Positions 36,445-45,855 of a stretch of 64,000 bases of DNA are shown here, in pieces. The DNA is from Symbiodinium sp. CCMP2592. Taxonomy: Eukaryota; Sar; Dinophyceae; Suessiales; Symbiodiniaceae. Within the stretch, counting starts at the first letter, position 1, and each line of letters begins with the position of its first letter. The DNA lies in contig CAJNDT010000990.1 in NCBI GenBank assembly GCA_905221615.1, forward strand, positions 62,001 to 126,000. Direction: 5' to 3'. The position numbers and the translations under genes were made by a program. The notes beneath the pieces are model-generated. The model searched no databases. It was given only the letters and a program-made list of their open reading frames with translations, and was not told where the DNA came from.

Positions 36445-36570
36445 CTACTTGGAGGGGCAGGGGACTTAGTAAGTAGACTATAAGTAGGGTTATAATTGGG
36501 GTAACTCCATTTAAGGTACTTATAACTCTACTTATCACCTACTTACTAAGTCCCCTGCCCTTCCAAGTAG
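36445..36570. mobile_element. Foldback element, family C (GGGCAGGGG subtype)
   Basis: CTACTTGGAGGGGCAGGGGA ... CCCCTGCCCTTCCAAGTAG. Confidence 0.85.
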
Positions 36571-36942
36571 AACTCCTTCGCCGAACCCTAGAGCCCCAAG
36601 TCGGATAAGCCCCGAACCATCAACCTCCAAACCCAAGACTACGAGCCCACAACTAAAGAACGGCCTCTCCTGACTTTTTGCAGTAAATTAAGTTAAGTTC
36701 TAAAAACTCTACACCGAAATTAATTAAAGCTAAAATTCAAAATACTTGCTTAAGACCCAAGACGACAGACATCACCCTCAAACTCGAGTAGCGGCTCGCT
36801 CCCTCCCCCTGCCGAACCTGCAGTGCTCGGAAAGCAGCACTTCCCTCGCCTGGAATTTCCACAGAGCCAGAAATTTGGACTATCTTCCTTCGCTTGACAC
36901 TTAACGTTACTATTTCGACTACGAACCCGCATACGTTCACGA

Positions 36943-36984
36943 TAGTACCAGTACTACTACTTCTACCACTGCTGCCACTACCAA

Positions 36985-37024
<40 letters not shown>

Positions 37025-37312
37025 ACTGATACTTGTACCAGTACCAGTACTAGTACTAGTGCTGGTGCTAGTGCTATGACTCGACCTTCTACTTCTACTT
37101 CTGCTACTACTACTACCACCACGACGACGACTACTACTACTAGTACTGCTAGTGCTCGTGCTCGTGCTAGTGCTACTGCCACTGCTGCTCCTGCTGCTGC
37201 TGCTGCTACTACTGCTAGTGCGGTGCTTGCTGCTACTGCTACTGCTGCTACTGCTGCTGCTACTGCCACTGCTATTGCTCCTGCACAGCTATTGCTACTG
37301 CAACTACTGATA
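36943..37312. repeat. GCT/ACT/AGT trinucleotide block
   Basis: About 370 bases of CTGCTG, ACTACT and AGTACC units. Frames on both strands encode runs of single residues only; not a gene. Confidence 0.9.
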
Positions 37313-37636
37313 CATGTAACATAACAAGGCAATGTTGACATACAGACCTCGTGGAATCCTGCAAAAAACCGTACGAGAAAACACCGTTTTAGCCATTAAC
37401 CAAAACATCAACTTCCACAAGACAACCCAGCAAAAACCCCAACCAGAGCACCATGAAATCGAAACACAGTTCAAAACACCCGAAACCCTAAACCCTATAC
37501 GCGTAAAGCCTCATACACCCTCGGACCATCTAAGACCCCAAACCGTCAGCCCGAAACCATGCAACAACCCTAAAGCCCTCAACCCTAAAGACCTAAAGCC
37601 CTACACACCTCAACCCGCAGCTTGCCATCAGCATAT

Positions 37637-37747
37637 GGGAGCTTCCAAAATTGGGGGGGGGGGGGGGGGACCTTATTTTGGGGCTCCTTATAAAGGATGA
37701 CTACTATTCAGGGGTTCTTTATTAGGGTCCCCCATGTTCGGAAACTC
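37637..37747. mobile_element. Foldback element, family A (poly-G expansion)
   Basis: GGGAGCTTCCAAAATTGGGG ... CCCCATGTTCGGAAACTC, with a run of about 18 Gs in the left arm. Confidence 0.7.
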
Positions 37748-37946
37748 AAAGATCCCCAGCCCCTCGCCTTTGCTCGAAGGGAAGGCTCCACCGAGGCCAG
37801 TGCAGAGAAAGGGCCCAAAAGCTCGGTACCTTTCAACTAGCTCATGGTTGGGATAGGATTAAACATTTCAATGTTTATTCCTTATTGGTTTTAAGTACCC
37901 ATAAAAATGCAAAAATTATCCAACTATGACAAAGTCAACGGGCCTC

Positions 37947-38016
37947 AACTTAGAGGTTCATGGGGAGATATGTGACTTCTAACCCCGCACATATAACTAC
38001 CCATGAACCTCCAAGA
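37947..38016. mobile_element. Foldback element, family B (internally deleted, 70 bp)
   Basis: ACTTAGAGGTTCATGGGGAG ... CTACCCATGAACCTCCAAG. Confidence 0.7.
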
Positions 38017-38426
38017 AGGGTTTAGGGATTGGGGCTTTTAAGGGCTTGGGGTGCAGGGATTAAGGTTTGCGCTTTTAAGGTTTCAGGCTTCAGGGTTGTG
38101 GGGCTTGGGAAAAAGCGCGCTCAAGGTGCAACAGGGCTTCCAGGAGGTGCAATGACTGGAAGCCTAACTGAAAAAGGATTTTTCAGGTCGTATACTAGAA
38201 CTGCAATACAGAATCCGAAGTCTCAGCACTTGTTGCTCATCAAGGAGATGTTCATGCTTCACGGGGCTGCAAAAGGCTGTATGGGGGTATAGCAGCGTCC
38301 CCAGGGCATAGGATTTTGGGCTTCAGGACTCATGACCAAAAGAAGGCGCTTCAGGGATTTAGGGTTTTAGAGTTGAGGAACCCAAACCAACAAACCTAAA
38401 CCTGAACCCTTAAGCTGACACCCCTG

Positions 38427-38550
38427 TACTTGAAGGCTCATGGGACTTAGTAAGTAGGTTATAATTGGGGTTATAAGTCCCCTAAGTGGGGTTATCCTAA
38501 TTATAACCTACTTATAACCTTACTTACTAAGACCCATGAGCCTTCAAGTA
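38427..38550. mobile_element. Foldback element, family C
   Basis: TACTTGAAGGCTCATGGGAC ... ACCCATGAGCCTTCAAGTA. Confidence 0.85.
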
Positions 38551-38655
38551 CACACCCGTGTATAAAACTCAACTCAACCATATCGACACGGCATACACAA
38601 CCTTCGAAACCCTGATAAACCCCATTCAGGAACCCTAGACCTCAAATCCCTCAAC

Positions 38656-38790
38656 TCAAAGGGGAAAAGGAGGGACCCTTCATAAGCACCCCTAGGCACA
38701 TACCCTTAATATGGCTATTATATTATATCCATTATATAGCCCATTATAGGGTAGGGGTCCCCATTAAGGGTCCCTCGTTTTCCCCTTTGA
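38656..38790. mobile_element. Foldback element, unclassified
   Basis: CTCAAAGGGGAAAAGGAGGG at the left pairs with CCCTCGTTTTCCCCTTTGA at the right. The centre has TATTATATTATATCC. Confidence 0.75.
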
Positions 38791-38835
38791 TCAACCCAAA
38801 ACCCTAATCCCTATTTTGTAACTCCTTCCCTAGAA

Positions 38836-38922
38836 CCCCCAAAAAGCACACCCTTATAAGGAAGCTCATTATGGTAGGGATATCCCTATAAAATGCTTAT
38901 GCTTATGTGCTTTTTTGTCCCC
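38836..38922. mobile_element. Foldback element, family J
   Basis: CCCCCAAAAAGCACACCCTT, GGTAGGGATATCCC, then TATGCTTATGTGCTTTTTTG. Confidence 0.65.
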
Positions 38923-39272
38923 TAATTCCCGGGCCTTGCATCTCACCAAGCCCGATCTTCTCGGCGGCGGCCATGAGATCGTGCGCCGCGGCCTTGCGCT
39001 TGAAAGAGTTTTGGCTGAGGCTTCGGGCTATGAGGGCTGTAGTCAGGGAAGGGTTATAAGGATTTACGGATATTCAGGGTTTAGGCTTCAGAGAGTTTTG
39101 GTGCTGGTGAAGTCTTTGGGGGTCTTGTAAGGCTGTTGTAAGGATTCTATAAGTGTGTATTACCTGTTCTTAAGGTTTCTGTAAGGCTTAGGGTATTTAC
39201 GTGGCTTCTTTCAATCCTTGAGAGGGCTGAACTCGAGGGCAATTTAGGTTCTTGGTTGTCGGGCGGTTTAAT

Positions 39273-39371
39273 GTAGGGGCCTTGATAATTCGAATAGGGT
39301 TTTGGGCCCATTATACTATAACTATCATAAGGAACCCCCAACATAGTATAGATAACTATCAAGGCCCCTAT
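39273..39371. mobile_element. Foldback element, family D
   Basis: TGTAGGGGCCTTGATAATTC ... AACTATCAAGGCCCCTATA. Confidence 0.8.
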
Positions 39372-39845
39372 AGTAGATTTTCGGGTGGGTTGAATATTCT
39401 GAAGATCTGTAGTGGGCTTGAAACGAGTCTTCACTTGTATTGTCAGGTGTCCCCAAACAAGCAAGTTCAATCCAAACTCTGTAGACCGCGGACGAGAAAC
39501 CGTTCGAAAAGAATGATGCCGAACGAATCAAGGAAAGCGATCGTGATACTTAGAGGAGGTTGATGCATGAGAGACCGAGTCCACAACCAAACATGATGGT
39601 CACAGCAGTACTGGCAACGACAACTTCGACAACGGCAGTACCGAAAACGCACAAAAAAACTATTGTCACGACCCACAAGACACACTCACACACACACACA
39701 AGCCTCAAGCATGAGAACCAGAAAGGAAATTCACAAAAAAACAGCGCCACAGGAGTGGCACAGCACAGGCTAAATGCAGAGCAGGTGCTGCAGGAACTCG
39801 GCCATCCCGTTTGTAAGATGGGTGGGCCATGACCTGGGTTGCAAA

Positions 39846-39928
39846 CACTAAACCCTAAACCCCTAAACCCTAAACCCCTAAACCCTAAACCCTAAATCCT
39901 GAACCCTAAACCCTAAACCCTAAACCCT
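39846..39928 (-). repeat. Telomere-type array (CCCTAAA)n
   Basis: About eleven units with occasional extra C. Confidence 0.9.
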
Positions 39929-40038
39929 CGGAGGTTCATGGGTAGCTACAAGTGGGGTTATAAGTAGGGTAACTGTGCTTATCAACCATACCAGGGGGCT
40001 TAAAACCCCACTTATAACTTCCCATGAACCTCTAAGTA
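39929..40038. mobile_element. Foldback element, family B
   Basis: TCGGAGGTTCATGGGTAGCT ... AACTTCCCATGAACCTCTAAG, inserted directly beside the telomere-like array. Confidence 0.75.
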
Positions 40039-40195
40039 TATCCTAAACCCTATACCCTTATAGAACTCCTATAGATCCCTTTAAAGGGACCCCTCAACCC
40101 TAAACCGGGCGGTGAGGCAACTTGGTGTTCAAGATCCATGCCTGGATCCAAACTCCAATCGCCTCACAGCACCCCTCACATCTTGAACACAGGTC

Positions 40196-40286
40196 AGGGT
40201 TTAGGGGTTTAGGGTTTAGGAGTTTAGGGCTTAGGGTTTTAGGGGTTTAGGGTTTTAGGGGTTTTAGGGGTTTAGGGTTTAGGGTA
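40196..40286 (+). repeat. Telomere-type array (TTTAGGG)n
   Basis: About twelve units with extra G or T; opposite polarity to the array at 39,846. Confidence 0.9.
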
Positions 40287-42340
40287 ACGTAGAAGCGCCA
40301 GAAAGTAGCATGTAATACTGTTCCGTCGGCTTCGGGATGACAGTTAAGTTATTTCAAAGAACCTTATAGCATGCCTCGAACTTTGGACCTCATTTAGGAA
40401 TCCTTCGTACCACTACCCTGGATGTATGTTTCTTTGAGCTTCCTTTCTGAGATCTGAAGACGAAGGCGCTCTGAACTGCGATTTTAGGGTTTTATTTTGG
40501 TCCATGGCTTCATGTTGTAGGGTTTTGATTTCAGGGGTTCATGGCTTCAAGCTTTCTTTGGTATGGCAAGGTGTGGATCACTCAAACGAACAAAATCCTG
40601 GAAGTCGTATGAAGAGCTTGGCAGAGCTTAAGCCTTAAGCAAGCATGCAAGATATACTGTCTGGCGTAGCCAAGGACCTAGAACCGCAAAATGGCTACAT
40701 CCCTATAGGGCCTTAGGGTTGAGAGTTCTTTCTAGCGTTAAAGCTTTAGAGCTCAGTGTTGAGGGTACCAAAGGTGTGGGGTTGAGGGTTTGGGGTAAAG
40801 TTTAGGGTTAAATACTTGCAGCGCGAGGAAAGATCCTCCAGCATGAGAAGGATGATGTCTTTTTGCTGTCTAGGGTGTGGATGCATTATTCCCTCCGTTG
40901 AATCTTAATCACAATGTCCGATGCCGCGTTCTAATCACAGTTTCGGTTAAGTAGAACACCTCGACACTGTAAACACATTACCGACCACCACTGGGCATCC
41001 GGCGAAGCTCCTCATCCACTCGGCCGCGGTGGGAACAGCGCCGGCAGACCGAAACGTGATGAAGTTGAGGTACTCCTAGCAGGACATCTAGAAGGTAAGG
41101 TTTTAAGGTCCCGTAAGAGATGCATTATGATTCGGCATGGTGGGGCGTTTTTTAGGGTTCTAGGCCATGGTTGGTGCTTGAGGGCTTCAGACTGGCAGAC
41201 TTTGATGTGTCCAGTTTGGTTTATGCGGCTCATGCTTTGGAAGCGTCTTCCATCGCTCGTCTCTGGTGTAGAACCAGCAGCTCGGGTTTCACGCTCGAGT
41301 CTGCTGTGCTGCCTAGCGGGGTGTAAGGGGCGAAAGCTTTCAGGCTTTCCAAACGACTCAAAGGTACCAGCGTCGTCGATAGCAAACTCTCAACCGTTTT
41401 CCTGTGGAGCGTGATGAAGCCACTACAAACCTGTAGTGTTCTTGTTCCTCCTGAACCCTGAAGTAAAGCCCGAACCCTCAGCCCGAAAATACCTAAACCC
41501 TAAACCCTAAACCTCAAAAACCTAAAGCCCTAAAACCCAAACACCTGAAACCCTAAACCCCAAAAACCTAAAACCCCCTAACCTCGGGCCTCGAATGTCT
41601 GGCGCGTTGCCGAATCCAGGGTCTGGCTGTCGAGGTAGCTTCGGCAAAGCGGGATCAATCCTGCTTTGGGTTTTTAGGGTTTAGGATTTACGGGTTGAGG
41701 CTTTAGGGTTTAAGGCTTTGGATTTAATGTTTAAGGTTCCCAAGGTCTGGGGCTTGGGATGTAAACTGTTGGTTTTTGTTTGACAGCTGGTTTAGCATTT
41801 AGGGTTTAGGATTAAAGTGAAGGGCAATCCTGCAGGCGGGGGCGCTTCAAGGATTTTCGGTTTTGACGTCTACTGGATCTCCTGCTGCTGGTATTTTCTG
41901 CATGGCCTCAATGTGCAGCTGCTGGCGCTGTATGTTGATACAGTCCATGCTAGTGGTGCTGCAACAGTGTCATAGGGTGATTGTCGTCCTTGCGTTAGAC
42001 TTTTTCTGCTTTTGCCACGGTGACGGTTGCTGTGCCATTCCCCGTTATTGCTGGTTTCGCGGACAGTTTTATAGGGCACACCGCTGCAGCACCAGGCCTT
42101 TCCGCTGCAGGCTTGAGCGTGTCATGACTGCAGCTGACGATTGAATGGGTCTGTTTATGTGGAGTCTACTTCGGGGCTTAAAAGTTGAGGCGCTAGCTTT
42201 CTTTTCCACGACCTGGGGCTAATCTAGAGAATCTCGACCCCTGATGAGCAACACCCCCTCCAATGAGGGCCTTGATATTGGGGAGGCCAGTTAGCACCCT
42301 CCCCTTAACCCACGGTCCAAATTTCTATTGAACTACCCTA
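40287..42340. other. Two kilobases without a supported gene
   Basis: CCCTAAAC-type sequence at 41,490-41,580; frames at 41,127-41,414 and 41,863-42,144 show no domain. Confidence 0.35.
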
Positions 42341-42390
42341 AGGCTCCATAGTAGTTCCTTTTCGGGGGCTCATATTTAGAATCCTATATC
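42341..42390. mobile_element. Family F, left end only
   Basis: CTCCATAGTAGTTCCTTTTC and CATATTTAGAATCCTATA; the right half is missing. Confidence 0.6.
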
Positions 42391-42567
42391 GGAAAACCTC
42401 GGAATCCGCATGCTCCCTGAACACGATTGCTGCAATGTTGCAGGGTTCAGATACGTTAGGAATGCTTAGAGCTCTCCTTCGAAGAGTTCGTTGCCGTTGA
42501 GGATCTCGTAGACGGACAGAAGCTGATACCTGCATGGCGTCGTCTTCCAAACTTGAACCTCGAAGCC

Positions 42568-42660
42568 CTAAACCCTAAACCCAAACCCTAAATCCTAAAC
42601 CCTAAACCCTAAATCCTAAACCCTAAACCCTAAACCCTAAATCCTAAACCCTAAACCCAG
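42568..42660 (-). repeat. Telomere-type array (CCCTAAA)n
   Basis: About thirteen units, some CCCTAAAT. Confidence 0.9.
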
Positions 42661-42934
42661 ACCCAAGCCTTTGCAAGATCTGAACCTCGAAGCCCTGGAA
42701 GCTAAGGAAGACCAGGCTGAGGGCTCTGGGTTCTTAGCGGCTTTAGGGCTTCGGCTTTAGGGGTTTGGGGATCGAGGGCTCTATCGATTTAGGGATTTAG
42801 GGTTCTAGGGCTTACTTTAGGGTTCCAGGGAGCACATGTCACTTACTTGCAACGAATACCTGACAGTGAAACCCCAAGCCGCAAGACAACCGAAGACAAA
42901 CTACACCCTGAACTGCCGAAGCTCTAAGCCAAAA

Positions 42935-43014
42935 GGGAATTTCCGAAGATAGGCGACCCTAAGATAGTACCCGAAATAGTAAAAATAAGGTACCCCTAAT
43001 TTTCGGAAGCTCCC
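42935..43014. mobile_element. Foldback element, family A (internal deletion)
   Basis: GGGAATTTCCGAAGATAGGC ... CCTAATTTTCGGAAGCTCCC; 80 bp instead of about 102. Confidence 0.8.
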
Positions 43015-43294
43015 AGAAAACCCTAAACCCCAAATTGAAAGCTTTCAACCGGACGGCTGTGATCTCGGTGCGTGCGCATACATAGGGCTTCGGGTTCGGC
43101 TAGGGTTTGAGGCTTAGGGTTTCAGACTACCTTCTTGTCCAGGTGCCTGCAAAACCCCATAATGTCATCATGAGTGACGGTCCAAGCACGCTTGGCAAAG
43201 GGCCGAAAAGGCTCAAGAGCTCGAACAGGCAGTGTAGGACTGTCAGGCTTCAGGCGCCGTTGACAAGTGTAAGCCTTTTTTCCTGCTTCTTTCT

Positions 43295-43380
43295 TACCGT
43301 TGGTTAGTAGGGAATGGAGGAATGGGGTACAATATAACTACTATTACTACCATTCTTCCATTCCCTGCTAACCAACGGTA
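43295..43380. mobile_element. Foldback element, family L (well preserved)
   Basis: TACCGTTGGTTAGTAGGGAA ... TTCCCTGCTAACCAACGGTA. Confidence 0.85.
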
Positions 43381-43504
43381 AGCTTTTGGCGCTTTGCCTC
43401 TTTGTCAGCCTCGGCCCCTCTTACCTCGCCCGGGCGCTTCGGCTCTTTCTCTTGTACGCCTTTCTCCAGCACCGCCGACATGGCAGGAGCTGCATCAGCT
43501 TCCC

Positions 43505-43618
43505 CTAAGGCTCCATGTACCCATATAGCATATACTACTTAGGCCTTAGAGTTCCAATTTCGGGACTGAAAAAAACTAAGGTATCTACTATAAAGCTACG
43601 TGGAGCCTTTGGGTACAA
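43505..43618. mobile_element. Foldback element, unclassified
   Basis: AAGGCTCCATGTACCCATAT at the left pairs with TACGTGGAGCCTTTGGGTAC at the right. Confidence 0.6.
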
Positions 43619-44389
43619 CAAGAGCTGCATGGCGTGTTCCCGCGGATCTCATGGCATTCCGTCTCACAGAAGCTGCATGCCGGGAACTTACTAAGACTCA
43701 AGGTGAGCCCTGCCTCTGCAAGTTAGGGTTTAGGGTTTTGGATTTAGGCTTTAGGCTTTAGGATATAGGGTTTAGGGCTAAGTTGCTCCGTGAGGCACGG
43801 GTCTTCCTTCATCTGCTGTTGAACCCTGCGCAATGTCTGCATGTCATATCATCAAAGCAATCTGAAGCTTCCATCCCAGCGCTTGAATGCTCAAAGCCTT
43901 TCATAGTTAGGGTTTAGGGTTTAAGGTTTAGGTCAGGGTTGAGGTTAAGGTTCCTTATAATGACACTACAACAACTACAACACATAATGCTGTACCCCAG
44001 AATCCTGTTCTAGTCATTGAGGCCCCTTTAGTGGATTAAGGCCCCTTTAGGAAACCATGCCAAGCCCGCATAATTAGGTATAGTAGCCCTTGCAGAACTC
44101 TCTAAAAGGAGTCGCTGATTACAAGGAGCCCAGTTCGGCCCCCACACAAACCCTGAAACCCGAAACCCCTAAACCCCTAAAACCCCTAAACCCCTGAACC
44201 CCCAGACACCTATAATCCCTAAACCCCTAAATCCTGAACCGTTTCGGCCAGGAAACTCAGCCTGAGTTTTCATTACGTTCTGAGGAGCCGACTTGGCTTC
44301 GCTTGCGTCTTCCAGGGGGTTCGTTCGGAACCAAAGGAGTTCCTCACGGGGGTTCTGTAACTAGGACGACCTGGGGCCTAGGGTTCCTT
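43619..44389. other. Gene-free stretch
   Basis: TTTAGGG fragments at 43,722-43,775 and 43,908-43,935; CCCTAAA/CCCCTAAA at 44,150-44,240. Confidence 0.4.
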
Positions 44390-44514
44390 TACTTGGAAGG
44401 GCAGGGGACTTAGTAAGTAGGTTATAAGTAGGGTTATCATTGGGGTAACTCCATTTAGGGCACTTATAACTCTACTTATAACCTACTTACTAAGTCCCCT
44501 GCCCTTCCAAGTAA
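44390..44514. mobile_element. Foldback element, family C (GGGCAGGGG subtype)
   Basis: TACTTGGAAGGGCAGGGGAC ... CCCCTGCCCTTCCAAGTAAG. Confidence 0.85.
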
Positions 44515-44562
44515 GGGATCTATAGGGTTCAGGGTTTAGCGTTCAGGGTTTTATTGCGCTTC

Positions 44563-44772
44563 CCAGAGAGCCCAATATCCCTAAAGTCAGGAATATAGGT
44601 TAAAGCAGAACTAAAAACCTCCTCCTCATTTAAGGCATTATTCAGAGACCAGAGAGCCCAATTTGCCAATACTTCTTAATGAATTACAGAATATAGCTTG
44701 AATCAGAATTTGAAGCCCTTTCTAATTTAAAGTATATTCCTGAATTAAGGGGTATTCGGCCTTCTCGGAAGG
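44563..44772. mobile_element. Foldback element, family I, with a second copy nested
   Basis: CCCAGAGAGCCCAATATCCC at 44,563 and CCAGAGAGCCCAATTTGCCA at 44,660 share one right end (GGGGTATTCGGCCTTCTCGG). Confidence 0.6.
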
Positions 44773-45118
44773 TGAACCACATACCCCTCATCTAACTTCT
44801 AAAGCTTCAGGGATTGAGGATTTAAGGTGTCGGGTTCAGGGCTTAGGGCCTAGACCTTAAAGTGTTTCGGGCTTAAGGTCTATATAAACTCTAAATTGCA
44901 TAACCTCCGCGCTCTCGTTCTGTCCGTCTTGCTTGCGACTTGCATTCCAAACACCGAAAGCCTGGACCTAAGGTCCAATCCGAGATGCGTGAACCCCTAA
45001 ACCCTAACCCTTAACCCTGGACTCTGAACCACTCAATTTGCATCCCGGTGCACAGCACGGCCCAAACACTTTGTCAAGAATGCTCTGAGGCCGACAGGGC
45101 CCGGACCGCAGATCAGAA

Positions 45119-45220
45119 CCCAGAGAGCCCTATATCCCTTAATTCAGGAAAATACCTTAAATTGATAGGGGCTTCATTTAAGCTATATTCCTTAATTACG
45201 GGGTATTGGGCTCTCAAGGG
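45119..45220. mobile_element. Foldback element, family I (short)
   Basis: CCCAGAGAGCCCTATATCCC ... GGGGTATTGGGCTCTCAAGG. Confidence 0.75.
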
Positions 45221-45247
45221 ACCGCAGATCACAATGATAAAGCGCCA

Positions 45248-45345
45248 CTTGGAGGTTCATGGGTAGTTTAGTTATCAGTTGGGTTATAAGTCCCCCACTA
45301 CGGGTTACAAGTATAGCTACCCTACTTTTGCCCTACTTATGTCTA
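45248..45345. mobile_element. Foldback element, family B (right end decayed)
   Basis: ACTTGGAGGTTCATGGGTAG and the typical interior; the last foldback copy before the left TIR of the large element, 50 bp away. Confidence 0.6.
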
Positions 45346-45394
45346 CCCTAAACCCTAATCCCTGAACCCTAATCCCTAAACCCTATGGAACCCT

Positions 45395-45425
45395 TTACCC
45401 TGACCCTGCTGTTTACCTAATTTTA
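45395..45425 (+). repeat. Left terminal inverted repeat of the 14.7-kb element
   Basis: Begins TTACCCTGACCCTGCTGTTT and ends in ACCTAATTTTA. It is identical to the reverse complement of 60,063-60,093. Subterminal TTTAC and GTAAA motifs follow to about 45,490, including TTTACGTAAA. Confidence 0.85.
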
Positions 45426-45855
45426 CACTTTGGCTTGATTTACTGTAAACGAAGGATTTAGTGTAAAATGACCAAATTTACGTAAATTTTCTGGTGAGCT
45501 AAAAACATGACAAAACACATAAAAACATTATGCAAACACAAACATGGAACTCATATTTGCGGCTGCAAACTTAGACACCACATGTAAAGGATTTAAAAAA
45601 ATCACCGGCATGAGTTTGTTTTGCTCTGCAATCGCAGACACCACATGTAAAGGATCCACAGCAGAAGTAAGGACTTTTCCGAAAATTCGCAGGCCCAAAG
45701 CCATAAACTAACCAAAGAGAATCCATGCAGATTGCTTATAAGATCCACACCAGTATATACGACAACTGTGATTCAAAAGCCCAAACAAAAGACCAGGAGC
45801 ACCACATATAGCAGAGAGACACTCTTTTTTTTCGCGACAGAAAAGAAAGAAGCTC
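45426..45855. other. Left subterminal region, non-coding
   Basis: From the left TIR to the stop codon of the transposase-like gene. The first 70 bases carry TTTAC/GTAAA motifs. Two near-identical CACATGTAAAGGAT units lie at about 45,578-45,592 and 45,641-45,655, with matching context (cagacac upstream). It probably also holds the 3' UTR of the transposase-like gene. Confidence 0.5.

Noticed and set aside
36937-37341. 134-codon frame of Ala/Val on the minus strand
   Set aside because: Pure trinucleotide repeat translation.
1-45394. Higher plant origin, based on TTTAGGG repeats
   Set aside because: GC/GA intron donors, protein families and one-strand gene row fit a dinoflagellate better; not excluded by search.
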